From the NCBI GenBank assembly GCA_018715425.1, contig DVLR01000025.1:1-5643 (forward strand): a stretch of DNA of 5,643 nucleotides, in the 5' to 3' direction. Position 1 is the stretch's first letter. Every line of letters starts with the position of its first letter. This document shows, piece after piece, positions 1-5,593 of this stretch. A model generated the notes under the pieces. It searched no databases and was not told the origin of the DNA. It saw only the letters and a list, made by a program, of their open reading frames with translations. Source of the DNA: Candidatus Merdenecus merdavium. GTDB lineage: Bacteria; Bacillota; Clostridia; Lachnospirales; Lachnospiraceae. Position numbers and translations under genes: made by a program.

Positions 1-9
1 AGTTTTTAC

Positions 10-63
10 AAAGAAAGATCAAGTACATGACTTATCGTGGAGTTATGTACTTGATCTTTCTTT
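10..63. terminator. Long inverted repeat, probable bidirectional terminator
   Basis: Bases 10-28 and 45-63 are a perfect 19-bp inverted repeat. The pairing continues inward through 29-33 and 40-44 with two G-U pairs, leaving a 6-base loop (34-39), for about 24 paired positions. The distal arm is T-rich on the plus strand (TCTTTCTTT, then CGTTT) and the mirror image is similarly T-rich on the minus strand, so it could stop transcription either way. It lies 147 bp beyond the stop codon of the minus-strand gene ending at 211, and may equally serve a plus-strand gene left of the window. There is no uninterrupted U-run, so termination is likely rather than certain. Bases 64-210 hold no gene or clear signal. 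Confidence 0.65.
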
Positions 64-210
64 CGTTTATCTCATATTTTTTGTTCCTTATCATATTGGA
101 ACTTCCTACTTTTACGTAACATGAATATCTATTCATCACACCTATTTGATTGAAACCCTCAACCGTGCTCATGGTAACTTTGACTCCTCTGGATTTAAAA
201 AAACATCATA

Positions 211-1344
211 CTATAGAGAATAGTAATCGTTTTTGTATTTCAAGAAGCCAGACATACATACACCAAAATATTCATCTAACAGCATATATCTATTATGGGG
301 ACTTGCAATATGAATGTCTTTTATCATTTCTGCTTGGGTCAGCTTATTATTAGGTCCAACCCAATATGTTTTATAATGTTCCATACCAAATCCTAAAAGT
401 CTCCTATCCCAATAACCCAATGCTCCAGAATTAGGAACCGCAAGGACACGAACATGCTCTTTTATTACTGCAAATCTATGGTATAACTTTTCAACATTCC
501 CTAATACTTTCATATTCCCTAGTAAAAATGTTCCATTTATATACTTCTTAACTTCATCTCTATTATGCCTTCTTAAATTATCGTGATCATTCATAAAATT
601 ACATTTAATTTCACAGGTATATTCCTTGGACGTAATATCGCTATAGCATTGGTGTAGTTTCGAAAAATTACGCACGCATAAAGAAGAATCTAATTGCTCT
701 GTGTCTTCTCCAATAGAACCATGATACATAACAATCGTAGAATCAAGTCCATCTCCATAATTGCCAAAATACAAAAGCCAATAACCTGCTTTAATATATC
801 CAGCTTTATATACAGGAAGTTCATAACCTTCCAGCCTAGTGATCTGACTTTGTATTCTTACATCAATAGGATCAAAATGGACACCATCCCATATATCCTC
901 TTCCTCATACATTGGTCCATTACCTAAGAATGAGTAAACGTTCTCCACACCATAATTGATGAGATATTGATATGGATCTACAAAAAATATTTGCATATCA
1001 TCACTAACAAACTTCTCCTGCTTTGCATATGAATAGATAATTTCTTTTCGTTGATCTGGTGTAAAATAGGGCATAATCACCGTATTGATCTGCCTATTTT
1101 TTATTAATCCAATCACCCTTTCTAAGTAATCATAACTTAAATTGGCAATGATTAAATAATCCAAAGGATATGTATCTGCTATAAACCTAGGTGTTAACCC
1201 ATCCTTTTTCGTTACCTTTTCTGTCGATGGACAGACGTAAATAAAATTAAGTTTAAAATCCTCATAGGTATCCCATACCGTACCAATATGATATATCCCA
1301 TCATTAGTATTTTCAAATAAAAACTTATAATAAATAGCATCCAA
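211..1344 (-). CDS. Degenerate metallo-beta-lactamase-fold protein (predicted pseudoenzyme)
   Basis: A 377-residue soluble protein with no signal peptide or membrane segment. Its motif order resembles the ComEC-like MBL hydrolases of about 400 residues often found in bacterial accessory modules. Residues 33-40 (NFIYVCPS) sit where the family has a strand ending in DCG. Residues 63-76 (DYLIIANLSYDYLE) match the strand and metal motif SHxHxDH, but N68, S70 and Y73 replace the histidines and only D72 remains. Residues 270-283 (NGTFLLGNMKV) match the TLLxGD strand with N for D. Residues 301-307 (LAVPNSG) match VPHHG with both histidines lost. Residues 328-345 match the late HPH region, again without histidines. 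The frame is intact, so this looks like a non-catalytic protein rather than a decayed gene. The start is TTG at 1344: AAGGAG (1359-1354) lies 9 bases upstream, an in-frame stop follows shortly upstream, and the nearby ATG is out of frame. No partner gene is visible. The fold is inferred from motifs only. Confidence 0.6.
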   Translation of the reverse strand: MDAIYYKFLFENTNDGIYHIGTVWDTYEDFKLNFIYVCPSTEKVTKKDGLTPRFIADTYPLDYLIIANLSYDYLERVIGLIKNRQINTVIMPYFTPDQRKEIIYSYAKQEKFVSDDMQIFFVDPYQYLINYGVENVYSFLGNGPMYEEEDIWDGVHFDPIDVRIQSQITRLEGYELPVYKAGYIKAGYWLLYFGNYGDGLDSTIVMYHGSIGEDTEQLDSSLCVRNFSKLHQCYSDITSKEYTCEIKCNFMNDHDNLRRHNRDEVKKYINGTFLLGNMKVLGNVEKLYHRFAVIKEHVRVLAVPNSGALGYWDRRLLGFGMEHYKTYWVGPNNKLTQAEMIKDIHIASPHNRYMLLDEYFGVCMSGFLKYKNDYYSL

Positions 1345-1353
1345 GATTATTTT

Positions 1354-1359
1354 CTCCTT
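1354..1359 (-). promoter_or_regulatory. Ribosome binding site that fixes a TTG start
   Basis: On the minus strand AAGGAG (1359-1354) is followed by 9 bases and then TTG (1344-1342). An in-frame TAA at 1365-1363 prevents a longer protein, and the ATG at 1340-1338 is in another frame. TTG is therefore the best-supported start of the MBL-like gene. Confidence 0.75.
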
Positions 1360-1368
1360 CTCTTATTT

Positions 1369-1401
1369 TTTTCATCGTAATTTTCTAGTATACGATGAAA
1401 A
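1369..1401 (-). promoter_or_regulatory. 11-bp perfect inverted repeat in the leader of the MBL-like gene
   Basis: Bases 1369-1379 (TTTTCATCGTA) and 1391-1401 (TACGATGAAAA) are exact reverse complements separated by 11 bases. The repeat lies between the extended -10 element (1424-1432) and the Shine-Dalgarno sequence (1354-1359), so it would form a hairpin in the mRNA leader ending about 9 bases before the SD. It could be a protein operator, an mRNA-stabilising stem or a translation control element; the sequence alone does not decide. A TATACT hexamer lies inside it (1392-1387, minus strand) but has no convincing -35. Confidence 0.5.
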
Positions 1402-1423
1402 TATGAAAACCTTATGTTTGATA

Positions 1424-1432
1424 ATTATAACA
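1424..1432 (-). promoter_or_regulatory. Extended -10 promoter for the MBL-like gene
   Basis: Reading the minus strand from 1432, the sequence is TGTTATAAT: a perfect TATAAT preceded by the TGn extension. No good -35 hexamer occurs 16-18 bases upstream, which is tolerated at extended -10 promoters. Transcription would start near 1417 and give a leader of about 73 bases that carries the 11-bp inverted repeat and the SD. Confidence 0.5.
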
Positions 1433-1471
1433 GCGAAAAAGAGTTTCGGATATCTTTTCAGTAAAAAGATC

Positions 1472-1510
1472 TAAAACTCCAGACTCACTAGAAGGCGAGT
1501 TGGAGTTTTA
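1472..1510 (-). terminator. Rho-independent-type terminator downstream of the secreted-protein gene
   Basis: The outer arms 1472-1481 (TAAAACTCCA) and 1501-1510 (TGGAGTTTTA) are perfect complements. After a one-base bulge (G1482), ACTC (1483-1486) pairs with GAGT (1497-1500), making a 14-bp stem with a 10-base loop. Reading the minus strand, the stem ends in GGAGTTTTA and is followed by GATCTTTTT. It lies 108 bp past the stop of the minus-strand gene ending at 1619 and just upstream of the next gene's promoter, so it probably separates the two transcription units. Bases 1511-1618 are AT-rich with A/T homopolymer runs and no recognisable gene. Confidence 0.65.
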
Positions 1511-1618
1511 ATAAACAGAATTGTCCCTTATCCGTTCATTAATAATTACCAACTATATTAATAAAACGAATAAGACGGCATTAAATGACGAATTTTTCAA
1601 ATTTTTTTGTTTTTTTTA

Positions 1619-2083
1619 TTATCCAATCCAGATTCCTTGTGTATAAGATACAGCAGATTCCGTTTGTGTTCCCTTTTTAACACTGTGAACAGCCCGTCCA
1701 CGGTAATAATATCCTCTTGATACTTTTAGCGTTCCATATGTACCTGTACCCACCGAATTATAATCAATGGCCTTAGGTATAGAACCAGCCGAAACCCATG
1801 TGTTTCCATTTAGTCTCTCTGCATATAGAGAAATACTAACCACATCTGCAACTCCAATAGGTGATGTCTGACCGTAAAGTGATATGAGGCCTTGACCAGT
1901 CTCAGTAATCGATACACTACCATTCATAATCAAGGTATACCTTAATGCAGGGTCAGAATCTAGCAAACTTTGTTCAGCACCAATTAGGGGTGTTTGAACA
2001 TCTTCTGCAGAAGCTACTAACGAAAAGCTACTAACTAATGATACAACTAAACCAATGCTTAAAATCTTTCTTATTGCTTTCAT
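1619..2083 (-). CDS. Small secreted protein, DUF6147-like
   Basis: A 154-residue predicted exported protein. Residues 1-26 form a typical signal peptide: positively charged MKAIRK, a hydrophobic core at about 7-23, and an A24-S25-A26 site before E27, giving a mature protein of about 128 residues. The mature part is rich in small, polar and aromatic residues with a beta-strand pattern, including a repeat-free segment ISLYGQT (67-73), an ISLYAERLNGNTWV stretch (84-97), and a C-terminal YYYRGRAVH...GTQTES...GIWIG block (125-154). That ending resembles DUF6147-type secreted proteins of clostridia; the family name is from memory and the function is unknown. The start at 2083 is chosen because AAAAGGAGG (2096-2088) precedes it and the signal peptide begins there; the frame is open to 2152 but that extension has no RBS and would bury the signal peptide. 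It lies 70 bp downstream of the DUF4367-like gene in the same direction and is probably co-transcribed. Confidence 0.75.
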   Translation of the reverse strand: MKAIRKILSIGLVVSLVSSFSLVASAEDVQTPLIGAEQSLLDSDPALRYTLIMNGSVSITETGQGLISLYGQTSPIGVADVVSISLYAERLNGNTWVSAGSIPKAIDYNSVGTGTYGTLKVSRGYYYRGRAVHSVKKGTQTESAVSYTQGIWIG

Positions 2084-2153
2084 ATTTCCTCCTTTTGAAC
2101 TTATCATTTGTATTGTTACATAGATAGAACGATTGAACTGACAAAATATCACG

Positions 2154-3236
2154 TCAAGTTGAATATATTTCTATTCCATGTAAAAAATCATAAAATATTT
2201 CTTGATCTAAATCGGAAATTATCTCAAAATAAACATCATTGTAACTAAACGTTGCCGAATACATTTGCACTCCACGATCTGATTTTAATCGTTTAACATC
2301 TATCTCTATATCTTGCAAATACGTATAAACCTGATTATCTGCATGTTTATTTTCTATTTGCGTTGAACTTTTACCTTCTCTATTGACATTCACACTTATA
2401 TTTAATGAATTTAAACCATATTCATACCAGATAGTTGCAGTTCCTGAATTTTCATCAATAAGACATTTTATAAATTGAAGTTTGTCAGGTTTGTATATTG
2501 GGTAAAAGTGACAATTCAACTTCTCCCTTATTTCTTTATAAGCACTATCCTCCTCTAGATCTATTATTACATCTTCAGACATATTCATAGATCTTTCAGA
2601 GCTATTGGTAAAGTAATTCGTCATTGTTTTAAGCAACACCTCTCTATTCGCCTTACTAGATAAACTAATTCCGAAGATTCCAATGAACACTCCCATTGAT
2701 ACAGCTACTTTGTAAAAGCCCTTGCTCTTTTTCTTTATCTTTTTCTTTATCTTTTTGTTCCTGCTTAAGCTTTTATTTTCTAAAAACTCTTTTAAAGCTT
2801 TGGGATCATCTTTTACTTCCTGATATCTCCTGCCCCACTCTAAGGCCGCTTTATCTTCCTCACTTAAAAGCTCCTCACCATCCACATGATTTACAAGCTT
2901 CTGATCCTCCACTTCATATTTCTCTTCCTTAAGGAGTTCCATTTCGTTCGCATCTGTACTCTTTGGATGATCTTTTTCTAACTCTTTAATCTGTTCTTTA
3001 ATATTATTGTACATATCGTCTGGTATCATCACATGATCCAACTCTGACTTCCCATTTAACATCTCTTCATAACGCTCCCCCGCTCGTATGAAGTTTTCTT
3101 TAATAAATTCATCTAATACCGTATCATTCAGCAGATCATCTGTGATATTAAATGGTTGTACTTTTCCCTTGTCTTCTTTTTCTCTCTTGTTTTTTTTTCC
3201 CATACTCTCTTCATCCTCAATATTTCTTCCCATCAT
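2154..3236 (-). CDS. Single-pass membrane protein with DUF4367-like C-terminal domain, candidate anti-sigma or envelope sensor
   Basis: A 360-residue protein in three parts. Residues 1-160 are hydrophilic, highly charged and probably helical (cytoplasmic). A strongly basic stretch, KKIKKKIKKK (161-170), precedes a hydrophobic segment at 174-192 (YKVAVSMGVFIGIFGISL), which the positive-inside rule places with the N-terminus in the cytoplasm. Residues 225-357 would be outside the cell and resemble DUF4367: an EIREKL...YPIYKPDKLQF opening, alternating strands such as ATIWYEYGLNSLNISVN, and a closing YFEIISDLDQEIFYDFLHGI. DUF4367 domains commonly occur on membrane proteins encoded with ECF-like sigma factors. 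There is no HxxxCxxC zinc anti-sigma motif, so the sigma-binding role is only a hypothesis. The start is uncertain: ATG at 3236, 3233 or 3203 are all possible, none with a strong SD (GAGG lies 11 bases before 3203). The secreted-protein gene follows after 70 bp. Confidence 0.7.
   Translation of the reverse strand: MMGRNIEDEESMGKKNKREKEDKGKVQPFNITDDLLNDTVLDEFIKENFIRAGERYEEMLNGKSELDHVMIPDDMYNNIKEQIKELEKDHPKSTDANEMELLKEEKYEVEDQKLVNHVDGEELLSEEDKAALEWGRRYQEVKDDPKALKEFLENKSLSRNKKIKKKIKKKSKGFYKVAVSMGVFIGIFGISLSSKANREVLLKTMTNYFTNSSERSMNMSEDVIIDLEEDSAYKEIREKLNCHFYPIYKPDKLQFIKCLIDENSGTATIWYEYGLNSLNISVNVNREGKSSTQIENKHADNQVYTYLQDIEIDVKRLKSDRGVQMYSATFSYNDVYFEIISDLDQEIFYDFLHGIEIYST
2727..2757. repeat. 12-bp tandem repeat encoding the juxtamembrane lysine tract
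   Basis: The plus strand reads TCTTTTTCTTTA at 2727-2738 and again at 2739-2750, followed by a partial copy (TCTTTTT, 2751-2757). Because the unit is a multiple of three it encodes the KKIK-type repeat at residues 161-170 of the membrane protein, just before its membrane segment. Copy-number change would lengthen or shorten the lysine tract in steps of four residues without breaking the frame. Confidence 0.7.
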
Positions 3237-3289
3237 GTTTCTTACTCTTATAATTAATACGTTTCTAACAATAATTTAACACTCTATTC

Positions 3290-3320
3290 TTGACATTTTT
3301 TCATAAAAGTATAATATGAT
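3290..3320 (+). promoter_or_regulatory. Putative murG promoter
   Basis: A perfect TTGACA at 3290-3295 is followed by several overlapping -10 candidates: TATAAT at 3310-3315 (14-base spacer, short), TAATAT at 3312-3317 (16-base spacer) and TATGAT at 3315-3320 (19-base spacer). Which is used cannot be read from the sequence, but all place the start of transcription at about 3322-3327, leaving a leader of roughly 145-150 bases before the murG ATG. No equally good promoter is seen for the divergent minus-strand gene; the best is a TATAAG at 3252-3247 with a poor -35. Confidence 0.5.
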
Positions 3321-3321
3321 A

Positions 3322-3381
3322 CTAGGATCAAAAGCTCATGTGTTTTATACTTCTATGAAACAATATGATTTTGACTCCTAG
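3322..3381 (+). promoter_or_regulatory. Long nested stem-loop at the 5' end of the murG leader
   Basis: The segment folds on itself in three stacked blocks: 3322-3333 (CTAGGATCAAAA) with 3369-3381 (one bulged C at 3375); 3336-3339 (TCAT) with 3365-3368 (ATGA); and 3341-3349 (TGTTTTATA) with 3354-3362 (TATGAAACA, one U-G pair), closed by a CTTC loop at 3350-3353. About 25 base pairs are formed. The left foot coincides with the predicted transcription start. No U-run follows, so it is not a simple terminator. It could be a 5' stabilising stem, part of a switch, or a DNA operator palindrome. Confidence 0.5.
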
Positions 3382-3470
3382 ATTGTAATCATATCATGAA
3401 AAAAATACAGATCATCTATGCTGTTTACATAATTTTATTTAAAAACTGTCCAACTATGAAAGGAGCTTTT

Positions 3471-4535
3471 ATGAATCGAATCTTAATGACTGGTGGCGGT
3501 ACTGCTGGCCATGTTACCCCTAATATTGCTTTATTTCCTCGATTAAAAGAACTACAATATGATATCTCTTATATTGGGTCATATGATGGTATCGAGAAAA
3601 AACTAATAAAAGAACAGAATATTCCATACTATGGTATCTCATCTGGTAAACTACGTCGCTATTTTGATTTAAAAAACTTTTCAGATCCCTTTAAGGTAAT
3701 CAAAGGCTATCATGAAGCAAAAAAACTCCTAAAGCAATTAAAGCCTGATATTATTTTTTCTAAAGGTGGTTTTGTAACGGTACCTGTTGTACTAGCGGCT
3801 AAAAAAAGTAAAATTCCAGTCATTATTCATGAATCTGATATGACTCCTGGGCTTGCAAATAAAATTTGTATTCCTTCTGCCTCCAAAATATGTTGCAACT
3901 TCCCCGAAACATTAAATCATCTCCCTAAAGATAAAGCCGTTTTATCTGGATCTCCCATTAGAGAAGAACTCCATCAGGGCAATAAAAAGAAAGGGCTAGA
4001 TTTTTGTGGTTTTACAAGTCAAAAGCCTGTTCTAATGGTTATTGGTGGCAGCTTAGGCTCTGTTGCTATTAATGATGCTATAAGAGCTATACTACCTGAC
4101 CTTTTAAATGATTTTCAAATCATTCATCTCTGCGGTAAAGCTAACGTAGATGCAACACTTTTAGATGTAAAAGGATATGTTCAATATGAATATGTTCATA
4201 AAGAATTAGCAAATTTATTTGCTGCATCTGACCTTGTTATATCAAGAGCTGGCGCAAATGCAATATGTGAATTATTAGCACTTAGAAAACCAAATATTTT
4301 GATTCCACTACCAGCAGCATCGAGCCGTGGAGATCAAATTCTAAATGCCAAATCTTTTGAACGCCAGGGATTTAGTAAAGTTTTAGAAGAAGATAAAATC
4401 ACTGGTGATCTACTTCTAAAAACCATCCATGACCTTTATACAAATAAAACCAAGTATATAGCAGCTATGGAGCAAAGTACCCAAAACGATGCTATTAAAA
4501 TTATTACTGAATTAATTGAAAAATTAACAAACTGA
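3471..4535 (+). CDS. murG: MurG, undecaprenyl-PP-MurNAc-pentapeptide beta-N-acetylglucosaminyltransferase
   Basis: MurG transfers GlcNAc from UDP-GlcNAc to lipid I, making lipid II at the cytoplasmic face of the membrane, the last intracellular step of peptidoglycan precursor synthesis. The 354-residue length is normal. Visible motifs are the N-terminal glycine-rich loop GGGTAGH (8-14), SKGGFVTVP (97-105), HESDMTPGLANK (120-131), GSPIR (160-164), the second glycine loop GGSLGS (192-197), and the UDP-GlcNAc site SRAGANAICE (258-267) followed by SRGDQILNA (285-293). HESD instead of HEQN is typical of a MurG branch found in Firmicutes. The start at 3471 has AAAGGAG five bases upstream and directly precedes the first strand; the frame is open back to an ATG at 3396, but that has no RBS and would add an unrelated hydrophobic stretch. 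It stands alone here, outside a division and cell-wall cluster, with its own promoter and leader, and ends at a strong hairpin. Whether the genome has another murG cannot be seen. Confidence 0.93.
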   Translation: MNRILMTGGGTAGHVTPNIALFPRLKELQYDISYIGSYDGIEKKLIKEQNIPYYGISSGKLRRYFDLKNFSDPFKVIKGYHEAKKLLKQLKPDIIFSKGGFVTVPVVLAAKKSKIPVIIHESDMTPGLANKICIPSASKICCNFPETLNHLPKDKAVLSGSPIREELHQGNKKKGLDFCGFTSQKPVLMVIGGSLGSVAINDAIRAILPDLLNDFQIIHLCGKANVDATLLDVKGYVQYEYVHKELANLFAASDLVISRAGANAICELLALRKPNILIPLPAASSRGDQILNAKSFERQGFSKVLEEDKITGDLLLKTIHDLYTNKTKYIAAMEQSTQNDAIKIITELIEKLTN

Positions 4536-4547
4536 ATAAAATAATGC

Positions 4548-4608
4548 TGAAGGAACTGTTAGTTTCTAAATAGACGTTACTATTATTTATAAGCTAACAG
4601 TTCCTTCA
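4548..4608. terminator. Bidirectional terminator between convergent murG and sigma genes
   Basis: Bases 4548-4562 (TGAAGGAACTGTTAG) and 4594-4608 (CTAACAGTTCCTTCA) are a perfect 15-bp inverted repeat. Within the 31-base gap, TAAATA (4567-4572) can pair with TATTTA (4584-4589), lengthening the hairpin. It sits between the stop of murG (4535) and the stop of the sigma gene (4617) and is almost symmetrical, so it can serve both. The flanking T-runs are weak. Confidence 0.7.
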
Positions 4609-4616
4609 TAAACCAC

Positions 4617-5153
4617 CTATAGCTTTTCATATTCATTACCATACTCTTTTTTAATCCACCCCTTCGCTCTGTATAACCTTGCACGTAATACTTTTATGCT
4701 GATTCCTAATTTTTTAGCCACCTCTTCTTGAGGCTTGCTTAATATCGTAACTTCCATAATCACTTCATACCAATTTTCATTGACTATCCGTAATTCATCC
4801 ATAATCTTGAATATTAATTCCTTTTGAATAATTTTATCCACTACCCTCTCAACACCGTAATCAGAAATCACTTGTGTCGTTACCTCTAACTCTACATCCT
4901 TCCTCCCAAACTCTAGGCGATTGGATGCCTTTCGTAAATAATCAACGGTTGCATTCTTAGTTACTAATATTAGCCATGGTTTGATTAGACGCTCTTCTAA
5001 TCTATCAATATGGACATAATATTCTAAGAATGTTTGCTGGCAAATTTCTTGAGCTATATGGTAATCATGCAACCGATCAAGCGCCACCTTCATAATTAGA
5101 TTTTTATATTGATAATATACTTGATCAAACTTTTCCTCTTTCGTAATGTCCAT
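4617..5153 (-). CDS. RNA polymerase sigma factor, ECF-like sigma-70 family
   Basis: A 178-residue protein with the two-domain plan of ECF-type sigma factors. Region 2 covers about residues 10-76, with the core-binding and -10 recognition helices in DYHIAQEICQQTFLEYY (30-46) and the usual WL...KNATVDYLRK segment (60-75). A charged linker (77-110) joins region 4 at about 112-172, whose helix-turn-helix is PQEEVAKKLGISIKVLRARL (141-160). It would bind core RNA polymerase and direct it to a dedicated promoter set, probably under control of an anti-sigma factor. The DUF4367-like membrane protein encoded at 2154-3236 is the only candidate partner here, but murG lies between them on the other strand. 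The ATG at 5153 is used because an in-frame TGA lies 9 bases upstream; its SD is weak (AAAGGA about 15 bases upstream). The gene begins 26 bp after the HIT gene, so the two are probably co-transcribed. Target promoters cannot be deduced. Confidence 0.88.
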   Translation of the reverse strand: MDITKEEKFDQVYYQYKNLIMKVALDRLHDYHIAQEICQQTFLEYYVHIDRLEERLIKPWLILVTKNATVDYLRKASNRLEFGRKDVELEVTTQVISDYGVERVVDKIIQKELIFKIMDELRIVNENWYEVIMEVTILSKPQEEVAKKLGISIKVLRARLYRAKGWIKKEYGNEYEKL

Positions 5154-5179
5154 GACACTTCAACTATTTCCTTTCTTTT

Positions 5180-5593
5180 TTATTCTTTTGTAAATTTTTC
5201 TAAAATTAATTGTTTAACCTCCTCTGATAAAACTCCTGGTTCCCAATTAAGTTTTATATCATCTCCCTCATTTCTTGGGATAAGGTGCATATGAAAGTGA
5301 AATACCGTCTGTCCAGCACTGCTGCCATTGTTCTGGATTAGATTCATACCATCACAAGATAAAACCTCTTTTAACTTGGTTCCTACCTTTTTCGCCAACA
5401 AAAGAATCTCTTTTCCCTCTTCTTCTGGCATATCAAATAAGTTTTCGAAATGCTTTTTAGGTAAAATTAAGGCATGACCTTTCGATGCTGGACTTAGATC
5501 TAATATTACGCGAAACATGGAGTCCTCATAAAGCGTTGCACTTGGTATCTCACCATTGGCTATTTTACAAAAAATACACGTGTTTTTATCCAT
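5180..5593 (-). CDS. HIT-family nucleotide hydrolase (HINT/Hit-like)
   Basis: A 137-residue cytosolic protein of the histidine triad superfamily, which hydrolyses nucleoside phosphoramidates or dinucleotide polyphosphates through a covalent nucleotidyl-histidine intermediate. The signature HFHMHLIPR (99-107) supplies the triad H99, H101 and H103, with H101 expected to be the nucleophile. The N-terminal CIFC (C6, C9) with H48 and H99 matches the zinc site seen in many bacterial members. Other family landmarks are the CKIANGEIPS opening (9-18), the SKGHALILPKKH strand (37-48) and QNNGSSAGQTVFH (87-99). Length is normal. The ATG at 5593 is preceded by AGAGAGG with an 8-base spacer. A TATAAA lies upstream at 5625-5620 but its -35 would fall outside the window. 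The sigma-factor gene follows after 26 bp. The physiological substrate is not deducible. Confidence 0.93.
   Translation of the reverse strand: MDKNTCIFCKIANGEIPSATLYEDSMFRVILDLSPASKGHALILPKKHFENLFDMPEEEGKEILLLAKKVGTKLKEVLSCDGMNLIQNNGSSAGQTVFHFHMHLIPRNEGDDIKLNWEPGVLSEEVKQLILEKFTKE

Noticed and set aside
83..102. Short inverted repeat GTTCC...GGAAC downstream of the MBL-like gene
   Set aside because: Only 5 bp with a 10-base loop and no U-run in either direction; likely by chance.
150..353. Plus-strand reading frame of 67 codons at the end of the MBL-like gene
   Set aside because: It overlaps the well-supported minus-strand gene, has no RBS and no recognisable protein features; other plus-strand frames within 694-927, 2696-2932, 3088-3279 and 5109-5294 were rejected for the same reasons.
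211..1344. Reading the MBL-like gene as a pseudogene
   Set aside because: The frame is full length without stops or frameshifts and has a promoter, an SD and a start codon, so loss of the ligands points to a pseudoenzyme instead.
2117..2144. Possible separate promoter for the secreted-protein gene (TTGTCA, 16 bases, TATGTA)
   Set aside because: The -10 hexamer matches the consensus at only three positions and lacks the final T.
2084..2152. N-terminal extension of the secreted protein (start at 2152)
   Set aside because: It lacks an RBS and would place 23 residues before a textbook signal peptide; AAAAGGAGG supports 2083.
3237..3289. ECF-type promoter before the DUF4367-like gene (AGAAAC on the minus strand near 3261-3268)
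   Set aside because: No matching -10 element lies at the expected 16-17 base distance, so autoregulation by the sigma factor could not be supported.
3396..3470. Upstream in-frame ATG that would extend MurG by 25 residues
   Set aside because: No ribosome binding site precedes 3396, the added hydrophobic stretch is not part of MurG, and the ATG at 3471 has AAAGGAG at ideal spacing next to the conserved N-terminal strand.
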